Shown one piece after another: positions 45,552 through 58,721 of a stretch of DNA of 64,000 nucleotides; within the stretch, counting starts at the first letter, position 1, and each line of letters starts with the position of its first letter. Origin of the DNA: Desulfofundulus luciae (lineage in GTDB: Bacteria; Bacillota; Desulfotomaculia; Desulfotomaculales; Desulfovirgulaceae); assembly GCF_030813795.1 (NCBI RefSeq), contig NZ_JAUSUX010000006.1, forward strand, positions 1 through 64,000. Reading direction: 5' to 3'. The notes below the pieces were generated by a model. That model had not been told where the DNA came from. It ran no database searches and saw only the letters and a list, made by a program, of their open reading frames with translations. The position numbers and the translations under genes are program-made.

Positions 45552-47756
45552 ATGGACCTGTTGAAAAACCTGAATGAAGCCCAAAAAGAAGCAGTGCAGC
45601 ACAAAGACGGGCCCCTTTTAGTGCTGGCGGGCGCGGGCAGCGGTAAAACCCGGGTACTGACCACCCGTATCGCCTATCTCCTGCAGCAGGGGGTGGACCC
45701 GCACCATATCCTGGCCATCACCTTTACCAACAAGGCGGCCCGGGAAATGAAGGAACGGGTCCAGACCATGGTTCCCCATGTAGCGCGGGACCTGTGGGTT
45801 TCCACCTTCCATTCGGCCTGCCTGCGCATCCTGCGCAAGCAAGCCCGTTTTCTGGGCTACTCCGAGAATTTTGTGGTTTACGATGAGCATGACCAGCAAA
45901 CGGTTCTGAAAGATTGCCTGAAAGAATTAAACCTGGATGAGAAAAGGTTTCCACCCCGGGCCGTGGCCGCGGTCATTTCCGGAGCGAAAAATAAACTGTT
46001 AGGACCCGATGCTTACCAGGACGAGGCCTTTGATTTCTATTCCCGTCATGTGGCCCGTATTTACGCCCTGTACCAGGACAAGCTATTCCGCAACAACGCC
46101 CTGGATTTTGACGACCTGATCATGCTCACGGTGCGCCTGTTCCGGGAAAACCCCGCGGTCTTACGCTATTATCAGAACCGTTTTCGTTATATCCTGGTGG
46201 ACGAGTACCAGGACACCAACCACGCCCAGTACGTGCTGGTGAACCTCCTGGCCCGGGAGCACCGTAACCTCTGCGTGGTGGGGGATCCGGATCAGGGTAT
46301 TTATAGCTGGCGTGGGGCGAATATCCAGAACATCCTCGACTTTGAAAAAGACTACCCCGACGCAAAGGTGGTCAAACTGGAGCAAAACTACCGCTCCACC
46401 CAGACCATTCTGGATGCCGCCAATCACGTCATCCGGCGCAACCGGGGGCGCAAGGAAAAAAGGCTCTGGACGGCCGCCGGTGCGGGGAACCCGGTGGTGG
46501 TTTACCTGGCCCACGACGAGCGGGCCGAGGCCGATTTCGTGGCCGACCGTATCACCCGGCTCCACCGCCTGGGAGTGCCCTACCGGGATATGGCGGTGCT
46601 TTACCGCACCCACGCCATGTCCCGGGTGCTGGAGGAAATTTTGCTGCACCGGGGGATTCCCTACACCATTGTGGGCGGCCTGCGTTTCTACGACCGCAAG
46701 GAAATCAAGGACCTGCTGGCCTACCTCCGGCTGGTGGTGAACCCGTCAGACACGGTAAGTTTAAGGCGCATTATTAACGTACCACGGCGGGGCATCGGGG
46801 AGGCTTCCTTTAATAGACTGCTTGCCTTCAGTGCGGCCAGAGAAATTCCGGTACTGGAGGCCCTGGCCCGGGCGGAGGAAATACCCGGCCTGACCAAAAG
46901 CGTACGGGCGGCCTGCATGGAACTGGCCCGCCTCTTTGGCTGGCTTTATGAACACCAGGGCGAGTTAACCGTAACCGGTCTGGCCTGGGAAGTGCTCCAG
47001 CGGTCGGGATACTGGCAGGAGCTCCTGACCGAAAATACGGTGGAATCCCGCACCCGGCAGGAAAACCTGAAGGAATTCCTCTCGGTGACCCAGGACTTCG
47101 ACCGCCAGGCCGGGGAACGAACCTTGAGCGCCTTTCTGGCCGAGCTTTCCCTGGTGAGCGACATAGACCGCTACGACGAGGAAGCCGACCAGGTGGTGCT
47201 GATGACCCTGCACAGCGCCAAGGGGCTGGAGTTCCCGGTGGTCTTCCTGGTGGGGATGGAGGAGGGGGTTTTCCCGCACTCCCGTTCCCTCGTTGAGCCG
47301 GCGGAACTGGAGGAGGAAAGGCGCCTCTGCTACGTAGGCATTACCCGGGCCAGGGAACGGCTATATTTAACTCACTGCTGGCAGCGCACCCTGTACGGTG
47401 CCACCCGGCACAACGACCCGTCCCGTTTTCTGGAAGAGATACCGCCCCACCTGGTTACGGTCGATGACCCCCTCGATAGCGGGAATGGGGAAGGGCGGCC
47501 AAAACCCGCCCCGGGCGGGGCCGGACTGCTCCGGGGAGCAGGCAAAGACAGGGAACCCGGTATGCTCCCGCCCGTCCGGGAGCAGGCTCCAGGGTACGCC
47601 TTCAGCCCCGGTGACCGGGTCAGGCACCGCAAATGGGGGCAGGGTACGGTGGTCAACGTAAGAGGACACGGGGAAAACGCCGAATTACAGGTGGAATTTC
47701 CCAACCTGGGCACCAAAATCCTCCTGGCCCGCTACGCCCCCCTGGAACGGGTTTAA
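45552..47756 (+). CDS. pcrA: UvrD/Rep-family DNA helicase PcrA
   Basis: A 734-residue superfamily 1A 3'-5' helicase for repair and plasmid/replication conflict resolution. Motif I is LAGAGSGKTRVL near 29, motif Ia ITFTNKAAREMKER near 58, motif II ILVDEYQDTN near 216, motif III VVGDPDQGIYSWRGA near 240, motif V VVLMTLHSAKGLEFPVVFLV near 545 and motif VI RRLCYVGITRARERLYL near 590. A C-terminal Tudor-like tail, near PGDRVRHRKWGQGTVVNVRG, is typical of PcrA and binds RNA polymerase. A ligA gene follows two genes later, a common pcrA neighbour. Confidence 0.95.
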   Translation: MDLLKNLNEAQKEAVQHKDGPLLVLAGAGSGKTRVLTTRIAYLLQQGVDPHHILAITFTNKAAREMKERVQTMVPHVARDLWVSTFHSACLRILRKQARFLGYSENFVVYDEHDQQTVLKDCLKELNLDEKRFPPRAVAAVISGAKNKLLGPDAYQDEAFDFYSRHVARIYALYQDKLFRNNALDFDDLIMLTVRLFRENPAVLRYYQNRFRYILVDEYQDTNHAQYVLVNLLAREHRNLCVVGDPDQGIYSWRGANIQNILDFEKDYPDAKVVKLEQNYRSTQTILDAANHVIRRNRGRKEKRLWTAAGAGNPVVVYLAHDERAEADFVADRITRLHRLGVPYRDMAVLYRTHAMSRVLEEILLHRGIPYTIVGGLRFYDRKEIKDLLAYLRLVVNPSDTVSLRRIINVPRRGIGEASFNRLLAFSAAREIPVLEALARAEEIPGLTKSVRAACMELARLFGWLYEHQGELTVTGLAWEVLQRSGYWQELLTENTVESRTRQENLKEFLSVTQDFDRQAGERTLSAFLAELSLVSDIDRYDEEADQVVLMTLHSAKGLEFPVVFLVGMEEGVFPHSRSLVEPAELEEERRLCYVGITRARERLYLTHCWQRTLYGATRHNDPSRFLEEIPPHLVTVDDPLDSGNGEGRPKPAPGGAGLLRGAGKDREPGMLPPVREQAPGYAFSPGDRVRHRKWGQGTVVNVRGHGENAELQVEFPNLGTKILLARYAPLERV

Positions 47757-47841
47757 GTCTGATCCATAATTTTCCCGGCAATAATAAAGACAAGGGAAAC
47801 CAGCGCCGGTTAGATTTGCGTCGCGTCCTGCGGAGGCTCAT

Positions 47842-50732
<2,891 letters not shown>

Positions 50733-50736
50733 AAGT

Positions 50737-50765
50737 TGCAACCTCCCCCATGGAGCGCTATAATA
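50737..50765 (+). promoter_or_regulatory. Sigma-A promoter of gatCAB
   Basis: TTGCAA and TATAAT separated by exactly 17 bp, starting 5 bp after the ligA stop and 39 bp before the gatC ATG. Confidence 0.75.
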
Positions 50766-50803
50766 TTGTCATTTAAAGTCTTGAAAGTAAGGAAGGTGCT
50801 GGT

Positions 50804-51085
50804 ATGATAACCATCAAGGACGTGGAGCATGTAGCCCTTCTGGCCCGCCTGGAATTGAGCGAAGAAGAAAAGCAAATGTACACCAAACAGTTGAACGCCA
50901 TCCTGGAATACGCCCAGATGCTCAACGAACTGAACACCGACGACATCCCGCCCACCGCCCACGTGCTGCCCCTGAAAAACGTCTGGCGGGAAGATGAAGT
51001 GGGTGAACACCTGCCGCCCGAAGAGGTACTGGCCAACGCCCCGGAAAGGGAAGGCCAATTCTTCAAAGTGCCGCGGATAGTTTAA
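50804..51085 (+). CDS. gatC: Asp-tRNA(Asn)/Glu-tRNA(Gln) amidotransferase subunit C
   Basis: A 93-residue subunit that clamps GatA and GatB. It begins [20 protein letters not shown] and has [20 protein letters not shown] near 46, both family marks. First gene of gatCAB. ATG after GGAAGGTG. Confidence 0.95.
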   Translation: MITIKDVEHVALLARLELSEEEKQMYTKQLNAILEYAQMLNELNTDDIPPTAHVLPLKNVWREDEVGEHLPPEEVLANAPEREGQFFKVPRIV

Positions 51086-51098
51086 GGAGGGAATTTTG

Positions 51099-52556
51099 TT
51101 GGAGCTGTACTACCTCACCGCCCACGAACTGCACGATTTGCTCGTCAAAAAGGAAATCAGCGCCGAGGAAATTTGCCGCGCAGTTTTTGACCGTATTGAT
51201 GCCGTAGAAGACAAAATCAAAGCCTATGTCACCCTGACCAGGGACAGGGCCTTTGCCCGGGCACGGGAGATCGACCGTAAAATTGCCGCCGGGGAAGAAG
51301 TCCCACCCCTGGCCGGCATTCCGGTAGCCATCAAGGACAACATGTGCACCCGCGGTGTACGCACCACCTGCTCCTCGAAAATTCTCTACAACTTTGTGCC
51401 CCCCTACAACGCCACGGTGGTGGAAAAGCTGGAGGCCGCCGGCACAGTAATGGTGGGCAAGACAAATATGGACGAGTTTGCCATGGGTTCTTCCACGGAA
51501 AACTCGGGCTATTTTGTGACCGCCAACCCCTGGGATCCGGATAGGGTACCCGGCGGGTCAAGCGGCGGCTCCGCCGCGGCGGTAGCGGCAGGGGAAACCA
51601 TTACCGCCCTGGGTTCCGATACGGGCGGCTCCATCCGCCAGCCGGCGGCGTTTTGCGGGGTGGTGGGATTAAAACCCACCTACGGGGCCGTTTCCCGCTA
51701 CGGGCTGGTGGCCTTTGCCTCCTCCCTGGATCAAATCGGGCCCTTTACCCGGGATGTCACCGACTGTGCCCTCATGTTAAACGCCATTTGCGGGCACGAT
51801 CCCCTGGATTCCACCTCGGCGCCAGGGGACATCCCCGACTTCACATCCTGCTTGAGGGATGACGTGAAGGGCCTGAAAATCGGCGTACCCCGGGAATACA
51901 TGGGGGAGGGCATTGACCCCGCCGTAAAGGAGATCATTGGACAGGCCACCGGGTTGCTGGCCTCCCTGGGGGCGGAAATTGAAGAAACCAGTTTGCCCCA
52001 CAGCCGTTACGCCCTGCCCACTTATTATTTAATTGCCCCGGCAGAAGCCAGCTCCAACCTGGCCCGTTATGACGGCGTCCGTTACGGCTACCGGGCGGAG
52101 GACGCCCGGGATGTGGTGGACATGTTCATGAAGACACGCAGCCAGGGCTTCGGCCAGGAAGTAAAACGGCGCATTATGCTGGGCACGTACGCCCTGTCCG
52201 CAGGCTACTACGACGCCTACTACTTAAAGGCCTTGAAGGTGCGCACCTTAATCAAGCAGGATTTTGACCGGGCCTTCGAAAAATTTGATGTGCTCCTGGC
52301 TCCCACCGCCCCGTCCCCGGCCTTCAAGCGGGGAGAGAAGACCGGCGACCCCCTTCAGATGTACATGTCCGACATCTGCACCCTGGCGGTAAACCTGGCC
52401 GGTATGCCCGGAATATCCATCCCGGCGGGGTTTGTGGATGGGTTACCCGTGGGCATGCAGTTAATTGGCAGGCCATTTGGCGAGGGCACCCTCTTGCGGG
52501 TGGCCTACACCTTCGAGCAACACACGGATTATCACCGGCGCCGGCCGTCTTTATAG
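51099..52556 (+). CDS. gatA: Asp-tRNA(Asn)/Glu-tRNA(Gln) amidotransferase subunit A
   Basis: A 485-residue amidase. The Ser-cisSer-Lys triad lies in [12 protein letters not shown] near 77, the glycine/serine loop [15 protein letters not shown] near 153 and [15 protein letters not shown] near 175. It releases ammonia from glutamine, which GatB uses on mischarged tRNA. Either of two adjacent TTG codons may be the start; the second gives the family-like [10 protein letters not shown] with AAGGAGGG at better spacing. Confidence 0.95.
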   Translation: MELYYLTAHELHDLLVKKEISAEEICRAVFDRIDAVEDKIKAYVTLTRDRAFARAREIDRKIAAGEEVPPLAGIPVAIKDNMCTRGVRTTCSSKILYNFVPPYNATVVEKLEAAGTVMVGKTNMDEFAMGSSTENSGYFVTANPWDPDRVPGGSSGGSAAAVAAGETITALGSDTGGSIRQPAAFCGVVGLKPTYGAVSRYGLVAFASSLDQIGPFTRDVTDCALMLNAICGHDPLDSTSAPGDIPDFTSCLRDDVKGLKIGVPREYMGEGIDPAVKEIIGQATGLLASLGAEIEETSLPHSRYALPTYYLIAPAEASSNLARYDGVRYGYRAEDARDVVDMFMKTRSQGFGQEVKRRIMLGTYALSAGYYDAYYLKALKVRTLIKQDFDRAFEKFDVLLAPTAPSPAFKRGEKTGDPLQMYMSDICTLAVNLAGMPGISIPAGFVDGLPVGMQLIGRPFGEGTLLRVAYTFEQHTDYHRRRPSL

Positions 52557-52571
52557 GGAGGGAAGCAAGCT

Positions 52572-54017
52572 TTGACTGAATACGAAACCATCATCGGCCT
52601 GGAAGTGCACGTGGAATTAAAAACAAAAAGCAAGATCTTTTGCCCGTCCACCACGGAATTCGGGGGGGACCCCAATACCCACGTTTGCCCCGTTTGCCTG
52701 GGGTTGCCGGGGGTGCTGCCGGTTTTAAATAAAAAGGTGCTGGAATACGCCATCCGGGCTGCTCTAGCCCTGAACTGCGAAATTGCCGAATACTCCAAGT
52801 TCGACCGCAAAAACTACTATTACCCGGATCTGCCCAAAAATTACCAGATATCCCAGTACGACCTGCCCCTGGCCAGAAACGGCTACCTGAACATTGAAGT
52901 GAACGGGCAAACCAAGCGCATCGGGATCACCCGCATACACATGGAGGAGGATGCGGGCAAGCTGATCCACCAGGGCACCATTGCCACCTCCCCCTATTCC
53001 CTGGTAGACTACAACCGCACCGGGGTGCCGCTCATTGAAATCGTCTCCGAGCCGGATATGCGTTCCCCCGAGGAGGCCCGGGCTTACCTGGAAAAATTGA
53101 AGGCCATCATCCAGTACACCGGAGTTTCCGACTGCAAAATGGAGGAAGGGTCTCTACGCTGCGATGCCAACGTTTCCGTACGCCCCAGGGGGAGCCGGGA
53201 ATTCGGCACGAAAACGGAAATTAAAAACATGAACTCCTTTAAAGCGCTGCAGCGGGCCCTGGCCTACGAAGTAGAGCGGCAAATTGCCGTGCTCCAGGAA
53301 GGCGGCCGCATCGTCCAGGAGACCCGCACCTGGGATGAAAACAAAGGGGTAACCCTGCCCATGCGCAGCAAGGAGGAAGCCCACGATTACCGCTATTTCC
53401 CCGAGCCGGACCTGGTACCCCTGGTGATTGACCGGCGGTGGGTGGAGGAAATCCGGGCCACACTCCCCGAGCTTCCCGACGAACGGCGCAACCGCTACAT
53501 CAAGCGCTACGATCTCCCGGCCTACGATGCCACCGTGCTTACGGCCACCAAGGAAATGGCCGATTACTTTGAGGAGTGTGTAGCCCTTTATCCCAACGCC
53601 AAGGCGGTCAGCAACTGGATGATGGGGGACCTCTCGCGCCTGTTAAATGCCCATAACATGGACATTACCCGGTGCAAGGTATCGCCCCGGCAGCTGACCG
53701 ACATGCTCAAGCTGATGGACAGGGGCACCATCAGCGGAAAGATTGCCAAAACGGTCTTCGAAGAGATGTTTGCCACCGGCAAGGATCCGGAACAGATTGT
53801 GCAGGAAAAGGGGCTCGTGCAGATTACCGATGAGGGGGCCATTGCCGCCGTAGTGGAGGAAGTGCTGGCCGGCAACGCCAAGGTGGTGGAGGATTATCTG
53901 AAAGGAAAGGACAGGGCCTTCGGCTTCCTGGTGGGCCAGGTAATGAAGGCCACCCGGGGCAAAGCCAACCCGGAGCTGGTCAACCGCCTGCTCAAGGAAA
54001 AACTCCATTCCAGTTAA
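52572..54017 (+). CDS. gatB: Asp-tRNA(Asn)/Glu-tRNA(Gln) amidotransferase subunit B
   Basis: A 481-residue kinase/amidotransferase that phosphorylates and amidates the mischarged amino acid on tRNA. It shows [20 protein letters not shown] at the start, [15 protein letters not shown] near 36, [15 protein letters not shown] near 78, and a YqeY-like C-terminal tail domain (about 330-480) containing [18 protein letters not shown]-like sequence. TTG start after GGGAGGGAAG. A strong hairpin follows. Confidence 0.95.
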   Translation: MTEYETIIGLEVHVELKTKSKIFCPSTTEFGGDPNTHVCPVCLGLPGVLPVLNKKVLEYAIRAALALNCEIAEYSKFDRKNYYYPDLPKNYQISQYDLPLARNGYLNIEVNGQTKRIGITRIHMEEDAGKLIHQGTIATSPYSLVDYNRTGVPLIEIVSEPDMRSPEEARAYLEKLKAIIQYTGVSDCKMEEGSLRCDANVSVRPRGSREFGTKTEIKNMNSFKALQRALAYEVERQIAVLQEGGRIVQETRTWDENKGVTLPMRSKEEAHDYRYFPEPDLVPLVIDRRWVEEIRATLPELPDERRNRYIKRYDLPAYDATVLTATKEMADYFEECVALYPNAKAVSNWMMGDLSRLLNAHNMDITRCKVSPRQLTDMLKLMDRGTISGKIAKTVFEEMFATGKDPEQIVQEKGLVQITDEGAIAAVVEEVLAGNAKVVEDYLKGKDRAFGFLVGQVMKATRGKANPELVNRLLKEKLHSS

Positions 54018-54036
54018 AGGCTCACCCTGATGGTAA

Positions 54037-54058
54037 GGGGCGGGTGAAAACCCGCCCC
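54037..54058. terminator. Convergent terminator after gatB
   Basis: GGGGCGGGT pairs perfectly with ACCCGCCCC around a GAAA tetraloop. It serves the convergent gatB and OFA-transporter genes. The T-run is weak on the plus strand. Confidence 0.8.
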
Positions 54059-54061
54059 AAT

Positions 54062-55312
54062 CTAGACCTTTACTGCTTGCCCGTCCGATACCGGTTTCAT
54101 GGGCGGCTTGGTGACGAAGCTGAGGATGGCGGCCACCACCAGCAGGGCGGCAGAGATCAGGTAGCTGGCATTGTAGCCGCCGGTAAGGTCTGCCGCCCGC
54201 CCCGCAATGATTGGCCCGATGAGGGCACCGGCACCCCAGGCGGTAAAGACCAGGCCGTAGTTGATACCGGCATTCTTCAACCCGAAGTAGTCGTAAGTAG
54301 CCGAGGGGAAGAGGGAAAGGTTGGCCCCGTAAGCTATCCCGGTGAGAACCGAACCAATAAAGAGGGTTGCCGCACTCTCGTAGGAGGCAAACAGCAGCAT
54401 GTTGGCCGCTTGAATGGCAAACACCAAAAGCATGGTGTTGGTCCGGCCCAGCCGGTCGCTCAACCATCCGGCCAGTACGCGCCCGCCGGCATTGGCTACG
54501 GCCAGCACCGCCACAAACACGAAGCCCCAGTTGATTCCCCCCTGGATCTGGGCAATCTTGGCCAGGTGGCCGATGACCAGCAACCCCGCCGAAGCGGCAA
54601 AGCAGAACATCAGCCAGAGCAGGTAAAACTGGGGTGTGGCCAGCATCTCGCGGGGGCTGAAGTCATACTTGGAGCTGGCGGCGGTGGCCGCCCTGGTGGC
54701 GGGAGGCTGGCCGCCGTAAGGCACATAACCCGGCGGCGGGAAGGCAAGTACCTGGGCCAGGATGACAATAACGGCTAAGAATATGATTCCTTCGTAGATA
54801 AAGGTTCGGGAAATACCGTAATTAGCCAGGAAATACTTTGTCATGGGGGCGGTATAAACCGAAGCCAGGCCGAAGCCGGCCACCACCAGACCGGCAATCA
54901 GTCCCTTCTTATGGGGCTGGAACCATTTCACCGCTGCCGGTGTGGGAGCGCCATATCCAAACCCCAGGGCCGCACCAACGATTAGCCCAAAACCGATAGT
55001 AATGCCTGCCAGGGACTGGGTAACTCCCGAGATGATCATACCCGCACCGGCCAGGATACCACCTATGGTGGCCACCAGCCGGGGGCCGAATTTATCCACC
55101 ATACGCCCCGCCGGAACCATGAACAGGGCAAACATCACACAGGCCAGGGTATATGGAAACTGAGACTGGGTTTTGGTCCAATGCAACTGATCAATGAGGG
55201 CCGCGGCAAAAACACTCCAGGTGTACAATACACCCAGGGCCAGATTTATACCCATGCCGGCAAGGGGAACCGACCAGGCCCGGGCCAAACTGGGCTGGTT
55301 GGGCTGATTCAT
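54062..55312 (-). CDS. MFS transporter, oxalate/formate antiporter (OFA) family
   Basis: A 416-residue carrier with twelve hydrophobic helices. The OFA-type N-terminus (MGINLALGVLYTWSVFAAAL), RMVDKFGPRLV near 71, GYGAPTPAAVKWFQPHKKGL near 120 and GWLSDRLGRTNTM near 280 are typical. OFA members carry small monocarboxylates or dicarboxylates; the substrate is not shown by the sequence. The ATG has GGAGG eight bases upstream. It is transcribed away from the 2-oxoglutarate operon, whose substrates are also organic acids. Confidence 0.85.
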   Translation of the reverse strand: MNQPNQPSLARAWSVPLAGMGINLALGVLYTWSVFAAALIDQLHWTKTQSQFPYTLACVMFALFMVPAGRMVDKFGPRLVATIGGILAGAGMIISGVTQSLAGITIGFGLIVGAALGFGYGAPTPAAVKWFQPHKKGLIAGLVVAGFGLASVYTAPMTKYFLANYGISRTFIYEGIIFLAVIVILAQVLAFPPPGYVPYGGQPPATRAATAASSKYDFSPREMLATPQFYLLWLMFCFAASAGLLVIGHLAKIAQIQGGINWGFVFVAVLAVANAGGRVLAGWLSDRLGRTNTMLLVFAIQAANMLLFASYESAATLFIGSVLTGIAYGANLSLFPSATYDYFGLKNAGINYGLVFTAWGAGALIGPIIAGRAADLTGGYNASYLISAALLVVAAILSFVTKPPMKPVSDGQAVKV

Positions 55313-55741
55313 GGGATACACCTCCGGTCATATTTGGTTTAAACCCACTTGTTACTGCACTGTCTTTTAAATACGATGGGAGTTTCTGCTGGTCATGGCA
55401 TCCCTCCCCGGGGCATCCCTCCGCCATTTTTATTGTATTTCATTTAACCTTGTAAGAATATAAATTTTCCGGCAAAAGACAAAACCATCGACTAAATGGC
55501 TTCGCTTTCGCTCAGAGAAAGCAAAAGGGCCCCCACCTGCCGGCGGTTTTTCTATCCGCAGCCGGATTTTGACCGCTGGGTGCCCGAGAATGGCCACCGG
55601 GAGGAAGCACCCGGGTGAGCGTGGGCCAGTCTAAATAATGCTTTTCAGTTAGCCAATTTCATGGTATTATTAAAGCTGTATATTTTTGTGTCGCAATTTG
55701 CTACGGGCCTTCGGGAAAAGGACACAACAAGGGGTGAAAAA
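55313..55741. other. Intergenic stretch between divergent transporter and synthase genes
   Basis: No gene with good support is seen. A short frame from 55495 reads FFYPQPDFDRWVPENGHREE before a stop and looks protein-like but is unrecognised. TTTTCA and TATTAT with a 17-bp gap (about 55640-55668) could be a weak promoter for the synthase operon. No T-box specifier or antiterminator motif was found. Confidence 0.4.
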
Positions 55742-56908
55742 ATGAGTGAAAAACTGACTGAAAAAGAAACCGGGAAAAACGAGCAAAGGAAAATTATTAT
55801 CGTGGATACCACCCTGCGGGATGGCGAGCAGACGGCAGGAGTGGTCTTTGCCAACCGGGAGAAGGTACGCATAGCCAAGTTTTTAGATGAAATTGGCGTG
55901 CACCAAATCGAAGCAGGCATCCCAGTAATGGGCGGCGATGAAATGGAAGCCATTAAGGAAATTTGCAGGGCGGGCCTTAAAGCCAGCATTATGGGGTGGA
56001 ACCGCCCGGTAATCAAAGATATCGAAGCCTCCCTGGCCTGCGGGGTAGATGCCGTGGCCATTTCTATTTCTACCTCGGATATCCACATTAAATATAAGCT
56101 GCAAACCAGCCGGGAATGGGTGCTGGAGCAAATGGTCAAGGCCGTGGAGTTTTCCAAGAAAGAAGGCATGTATATCTCGGTTAACGCCGAAGACGCCTCC
56201 CGCACCGACATGGATTTCCTGATCCAGTTTGCCAGGGCGGCCAAGGAGGCCGGTGCCGACCGGTTGCGCTACTGCGATACCGTGGGTATTCTGGATCCCT
56301 TCACCACCTACGAGCGCATTCAAACCATCCTTAAACATGTGGACATAGATATTGAGATGCATACCCATAACGACTTCGGTATGGCCACAGCCAACGCCCT
56401 GGCCGGCGTCAGGGCCGGTGCTACTCACGTGGGGGTGACCGTGATCGGCCTGGGTGAGCGGGCAGGAAACGCCGCCCTGGAGGAAGTGGTCATGGCCTTG
56501 AAACACTTGATGGGCATTGTTCTGGGATTCAAGACCGAGATGTTCCGGGAAATTGCCGAGTACGTGTCCCGGGCTTCCGGCCGGGAGCTGCCGGCCTGGA
56601 AGGCCATTGTGGGCTCCAATATGTTTGCCCATGAATCGGGTATCCACGCTGATGGCGCCCTGAAGAACCCGAAGACATACGAGGCCTTCCATCCGGAAGA
56701 GGTGGGCCTGGAGCGCCAGATCGTGATCGGCAAACATTCCGGAACCGCCGCCCTGAAGGCCAAGTTTGCCGAATATGGGATCCATCTGAGCGAATTCCGG
56801 GCCCAGGAGCTGCTGGCCAAAGTACGTGCTTACTGTGTAGCCTTAAAGCGGCCGCTCTTCGACAAGGAGCTCATGTATATCTACGAAGACTATTTTGGAA
56901 AGAAGTGA
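55742..56908 (+). CDS. NifV/LeuA-like acyl-CoA condensing enzyme, probably Re-citrate synthase
   Basis: A 388-residue TIM-barrel DRE-metallolyase. The metal and substrate motifs are IVDTTLRDGEQTAGVVFANR near 20, EMHTHNDFGMATANALAGVR near 205 and HESGIHADGALKN near 295. It lacks the C-terminal regulatory domain of 2-isopropylmalate synthase (about 510 residues), which argues against leucine synthesis. Homocitrate synthase and Re-citrate synthase share this form. The operon's dehydrogenase has an isocitrate-type site, so acetyl-CoA plus oxaloacetate to citrate is the best reading; homocitrate synthesis remains possible. ATG after AAGGGGTGA. Confidence 0.75.
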   Translation: MSEKLTEKETGKNEQRKIIIVDTTLRDGEQTAGVVFANREKVRIAKFLDEIGVHQIEAGIPVMGGDEMEAIKEICRAGLKASIMGWNRPVIKDIEASLACGVDAVAISISTSDIHIKYKLQTSREWVLEQMVKAVEFSKKEGMYISVNAEDASRTDMDFLIQFARAAKEAGADRLRYCDTVGILDPFTTYERIQTILKHVDIDIEMHTHNDFGMATANALAGVRAGATHVGVTVIGLGERAGNAALEEVVMALKHLMGIVLGFKTEMFREIAEYVSRASGRELPAWKAIVGSNMFAHESGIHADGALKNPKTYEAFHPEEVGLERQIVIGKHSGTAALKAKFAEYGIHLSEFRAQELLAKVRAYCVALKRPLFDKELMYIYEDYFGKK

Positions 56909-56915
56909 ATCCGCT

Positions 56916-58172
56916 TTGGGTCAGACCATCATTGAAAAAATTCTTTCCAGTCACAGCGGTCAGGAGGTCTATGCCAACGATATTGTGGTGGCCCGGGTTG
57001 ACTTCATCATGGGTCAGGACGGTACCTCCCCCCTGGCCATCCGGGCCTTCGAGGAAATGGGGGGTTCAAAGGTCTTTGATCCCGACCGGGTTGCCCTTGT
57101 TATCGATCACAGTGCCCCGAGCCCCAATGAAGGGGTATCGGCTTTGCACCAGTTGATGCGCCGGTTCGCCCGGGAAAAGGGCATTCATCTTTACGACATT
57201 GGAGAAGGTGTCTGTCACCAGGTGGTGCCGGAAAGCGGGCGGGTGGGTCCCGGAACCCTGGTCATTGGTGCCGATTCCCATACCTGCACCTACGGGGCGC
57301 TCAATGCCTTTTCCACAGGCGTGGGTTCCACCGATCTGGCCGGTGCCCTGATTTCGGGGCAGATGTGGTTTAAAGTGCCTGAAACCTTCAAGTTTGTCTG
57401 TCACGGTACCCTGCCCCGGGGGGTTTACGCCAAAGATCTTATTCTGTATCTCATCGGTGATGTAACAGCCGACGGCGCCACTTACATGGCGGCGGAATAC
57501 ACCGGTGAAGCTATAGCCGGCCTGTCCATGGACGGGCGTTTTACCATTGCCAACATGGCCATTGAAATGGGGGCCAAGGCGGGTTTAATGGAAGCCGACG
57601 AAAAAACCTTCGCCTGGCTGGCCCGGTTTACCCGCCGGCAGTTCATCCCCGTAAGCCCGGATCCTGATGCCCGTTATGCCCGGATCAAGGAATATGACGT
57701 ATCAAACCTGGAACCCCAGGTGGCCCGGCCCCACCGGGTAGATAACGTCTGCCCGGTGGCGGAGGTGGCCGGAACCCCCATCCAGCAGGCGGTGATCGGC
57801 ACCTGCACCAACGGGCGGCTGGAGGATTTACGCATCGCAGCCCAAATTCTGGCCGGAAAGCGCATCCACCGGGACGTTCGCCTGATTGTCGCACCCGCTT
57901 CCAAGCGCATTTACCTGCAGGCCATGCAGGAAGGAATCATCCAGACCCTGGTGGAAAGCGGTGCCGCCGTGGTTACCCCCGGCTGCGGGCCCTGCGTGGG
58001 CACCCATAACGGCGTGCCTTCCGATGGGGAGAATGTAATCTCCACGGCCAACCGGAACTTTAAAGGCCGCATGGGCAACAGCAAAGCTTTTATTTACCTG
58101 GCCTCCCCGGCCACGGTGGCAGCCTCGGCCCTCACCGGACGGATCACCGACCCGCGGGAGTTTTTGGGTTAA
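56916..58172 (+). CDS. Aconitase/isopropylmalate-isomerase-type large subunit
   Basis: About 418 residues of the LeuC/HacA type. The three [4Fe-4S] cysteines are seen in IGTCTNGRLEDL near 290 and PGCGPCVGTHNG near 348. Other marks are VIDHSAPSPNE near 70 and GADSHTCTYGALNAFSTGVG near 120. It would isomerise the tricarboxylic acid made by the synthase (citrate or homocitrate). The TTG start is uncertain; an upstream TTG at 56895 would overlap the synthase by 14 bp. The partner small subunit follows. Confidence 0.85.
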   Translation: MGQTIIEKILSSHSGQEVYANDIVVARVDFIMGQDGTSPLAIRAFEEMGGSKVFDPDRVALVIDHSAPSPNEGVSALHQLMRRFAREKGIHLYDIGEGVCHQVVPESGRVGPGTLVIGADSHTCTYGALNAFSTGVGSTDLAGALISGQMWFKVPETFKFVCHGTLPRGVYAKDLILYLIGDVTADGATYMAAEYTGEAIAGLSMDGRFTIANMAIEMGAKAGLMEADEKTFAWLARFTRRQFIPVSPDPDARYARIKEYDVSNLEPQVARPHRVDNVCPVAEVAGTPIQQAVIGTCTNGRLEDLRIAAQILAGKRIHRDVRLIVAPASKRIYLQAMQEGIIQTLVESGAAVVTPGCGPCVGTHNGVPSDGENVISTANRNFKGRMGNSKAFIYLASPATVAASALTGRITDPREFLG

Positions 58173-58196
58173 ACTGAACATAAAGTAGGTGACGGG

Positions 58197-58697
58197 ATGC
58201 TTTTACAGGGAAAGGCCCATAAATTTGGCAATGACGTAAATACCGACTACATCATTTCGGGTAAGTATAAATTTAAAACCCTGGACATGCAGGAACTGGC
58301 CAAACATGTCATGGAGGACCTGGACCCTGACTTTTACCGGAAGATTAACGCGGGCGATTTCATCGTGGCCGGCCGTAATTTTGGCTGCGGCTCATCCCGG
58401 GAACAGGCCCCCCTGGCCATTAAACACGCCCGCATTTCCGCCGTGCTGGCCAAATCCTTTGCCCGCATTTTTTACCGCAACGCCATCAATACGGGGCTGC
58501 CCGTAGTGGAATGCGACACCGACCAGATCGACCCGGGGGATGAGCTGGTTGTGGACCTAAGCACCGGCGTGATTACCAACAAAACGAAAGGCCTAACCAT
58601 TGCGGCCAAACCCCTCCCCCCGGTGATGATTAAAATCCTCAACGATGGCGGCCTGGTGGCCCACTTCCGGAAATACGGCGGTTTTAATTTCGATTAG
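58197..58697 (+). CDS. Aconitase/isopropylmalate-isomerase-type small subunit
   Basis: A 166-residue swivelling domain with GKAHKFGNDVNTDYIISGKY at the start and AGRNFGCGSSREQAPLAIK near 60. The substrate-recognition loop reads YKFK, a charged version, in place of the hydrophobic YLVx-type loop of isopropylmalate isomerases. A charged loop better suits a tricarboxylate such as citrate or homocitrate; this is inference. ATG after GTGACGGG. Confidence 0.85.
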   Translation: MLLQGKAHKFGNDVNTDYIISGKYKFKTLDMQELAKHVMEDLDPDFYRKINAGDFIVAGRNFGCGSSREQAPLAIKHARISAVLAKSFARIFYRNAINTGLPVVECDTDQIDPGDELVVDLSTGVITNKTKGLTIAAKPLPPVMIKILNDGGLVAHFRKYGGFNFD

Positions 58698-58721
58698 GCA
58701 AGCATTAGGAGGAATTAAGCG

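Noticed and set aside
55313-55741. T-box or riboswitch before the synthase operon
   Set aside because: No T-box antiterminator sequence, specifier loop or known aptamer core could be found.
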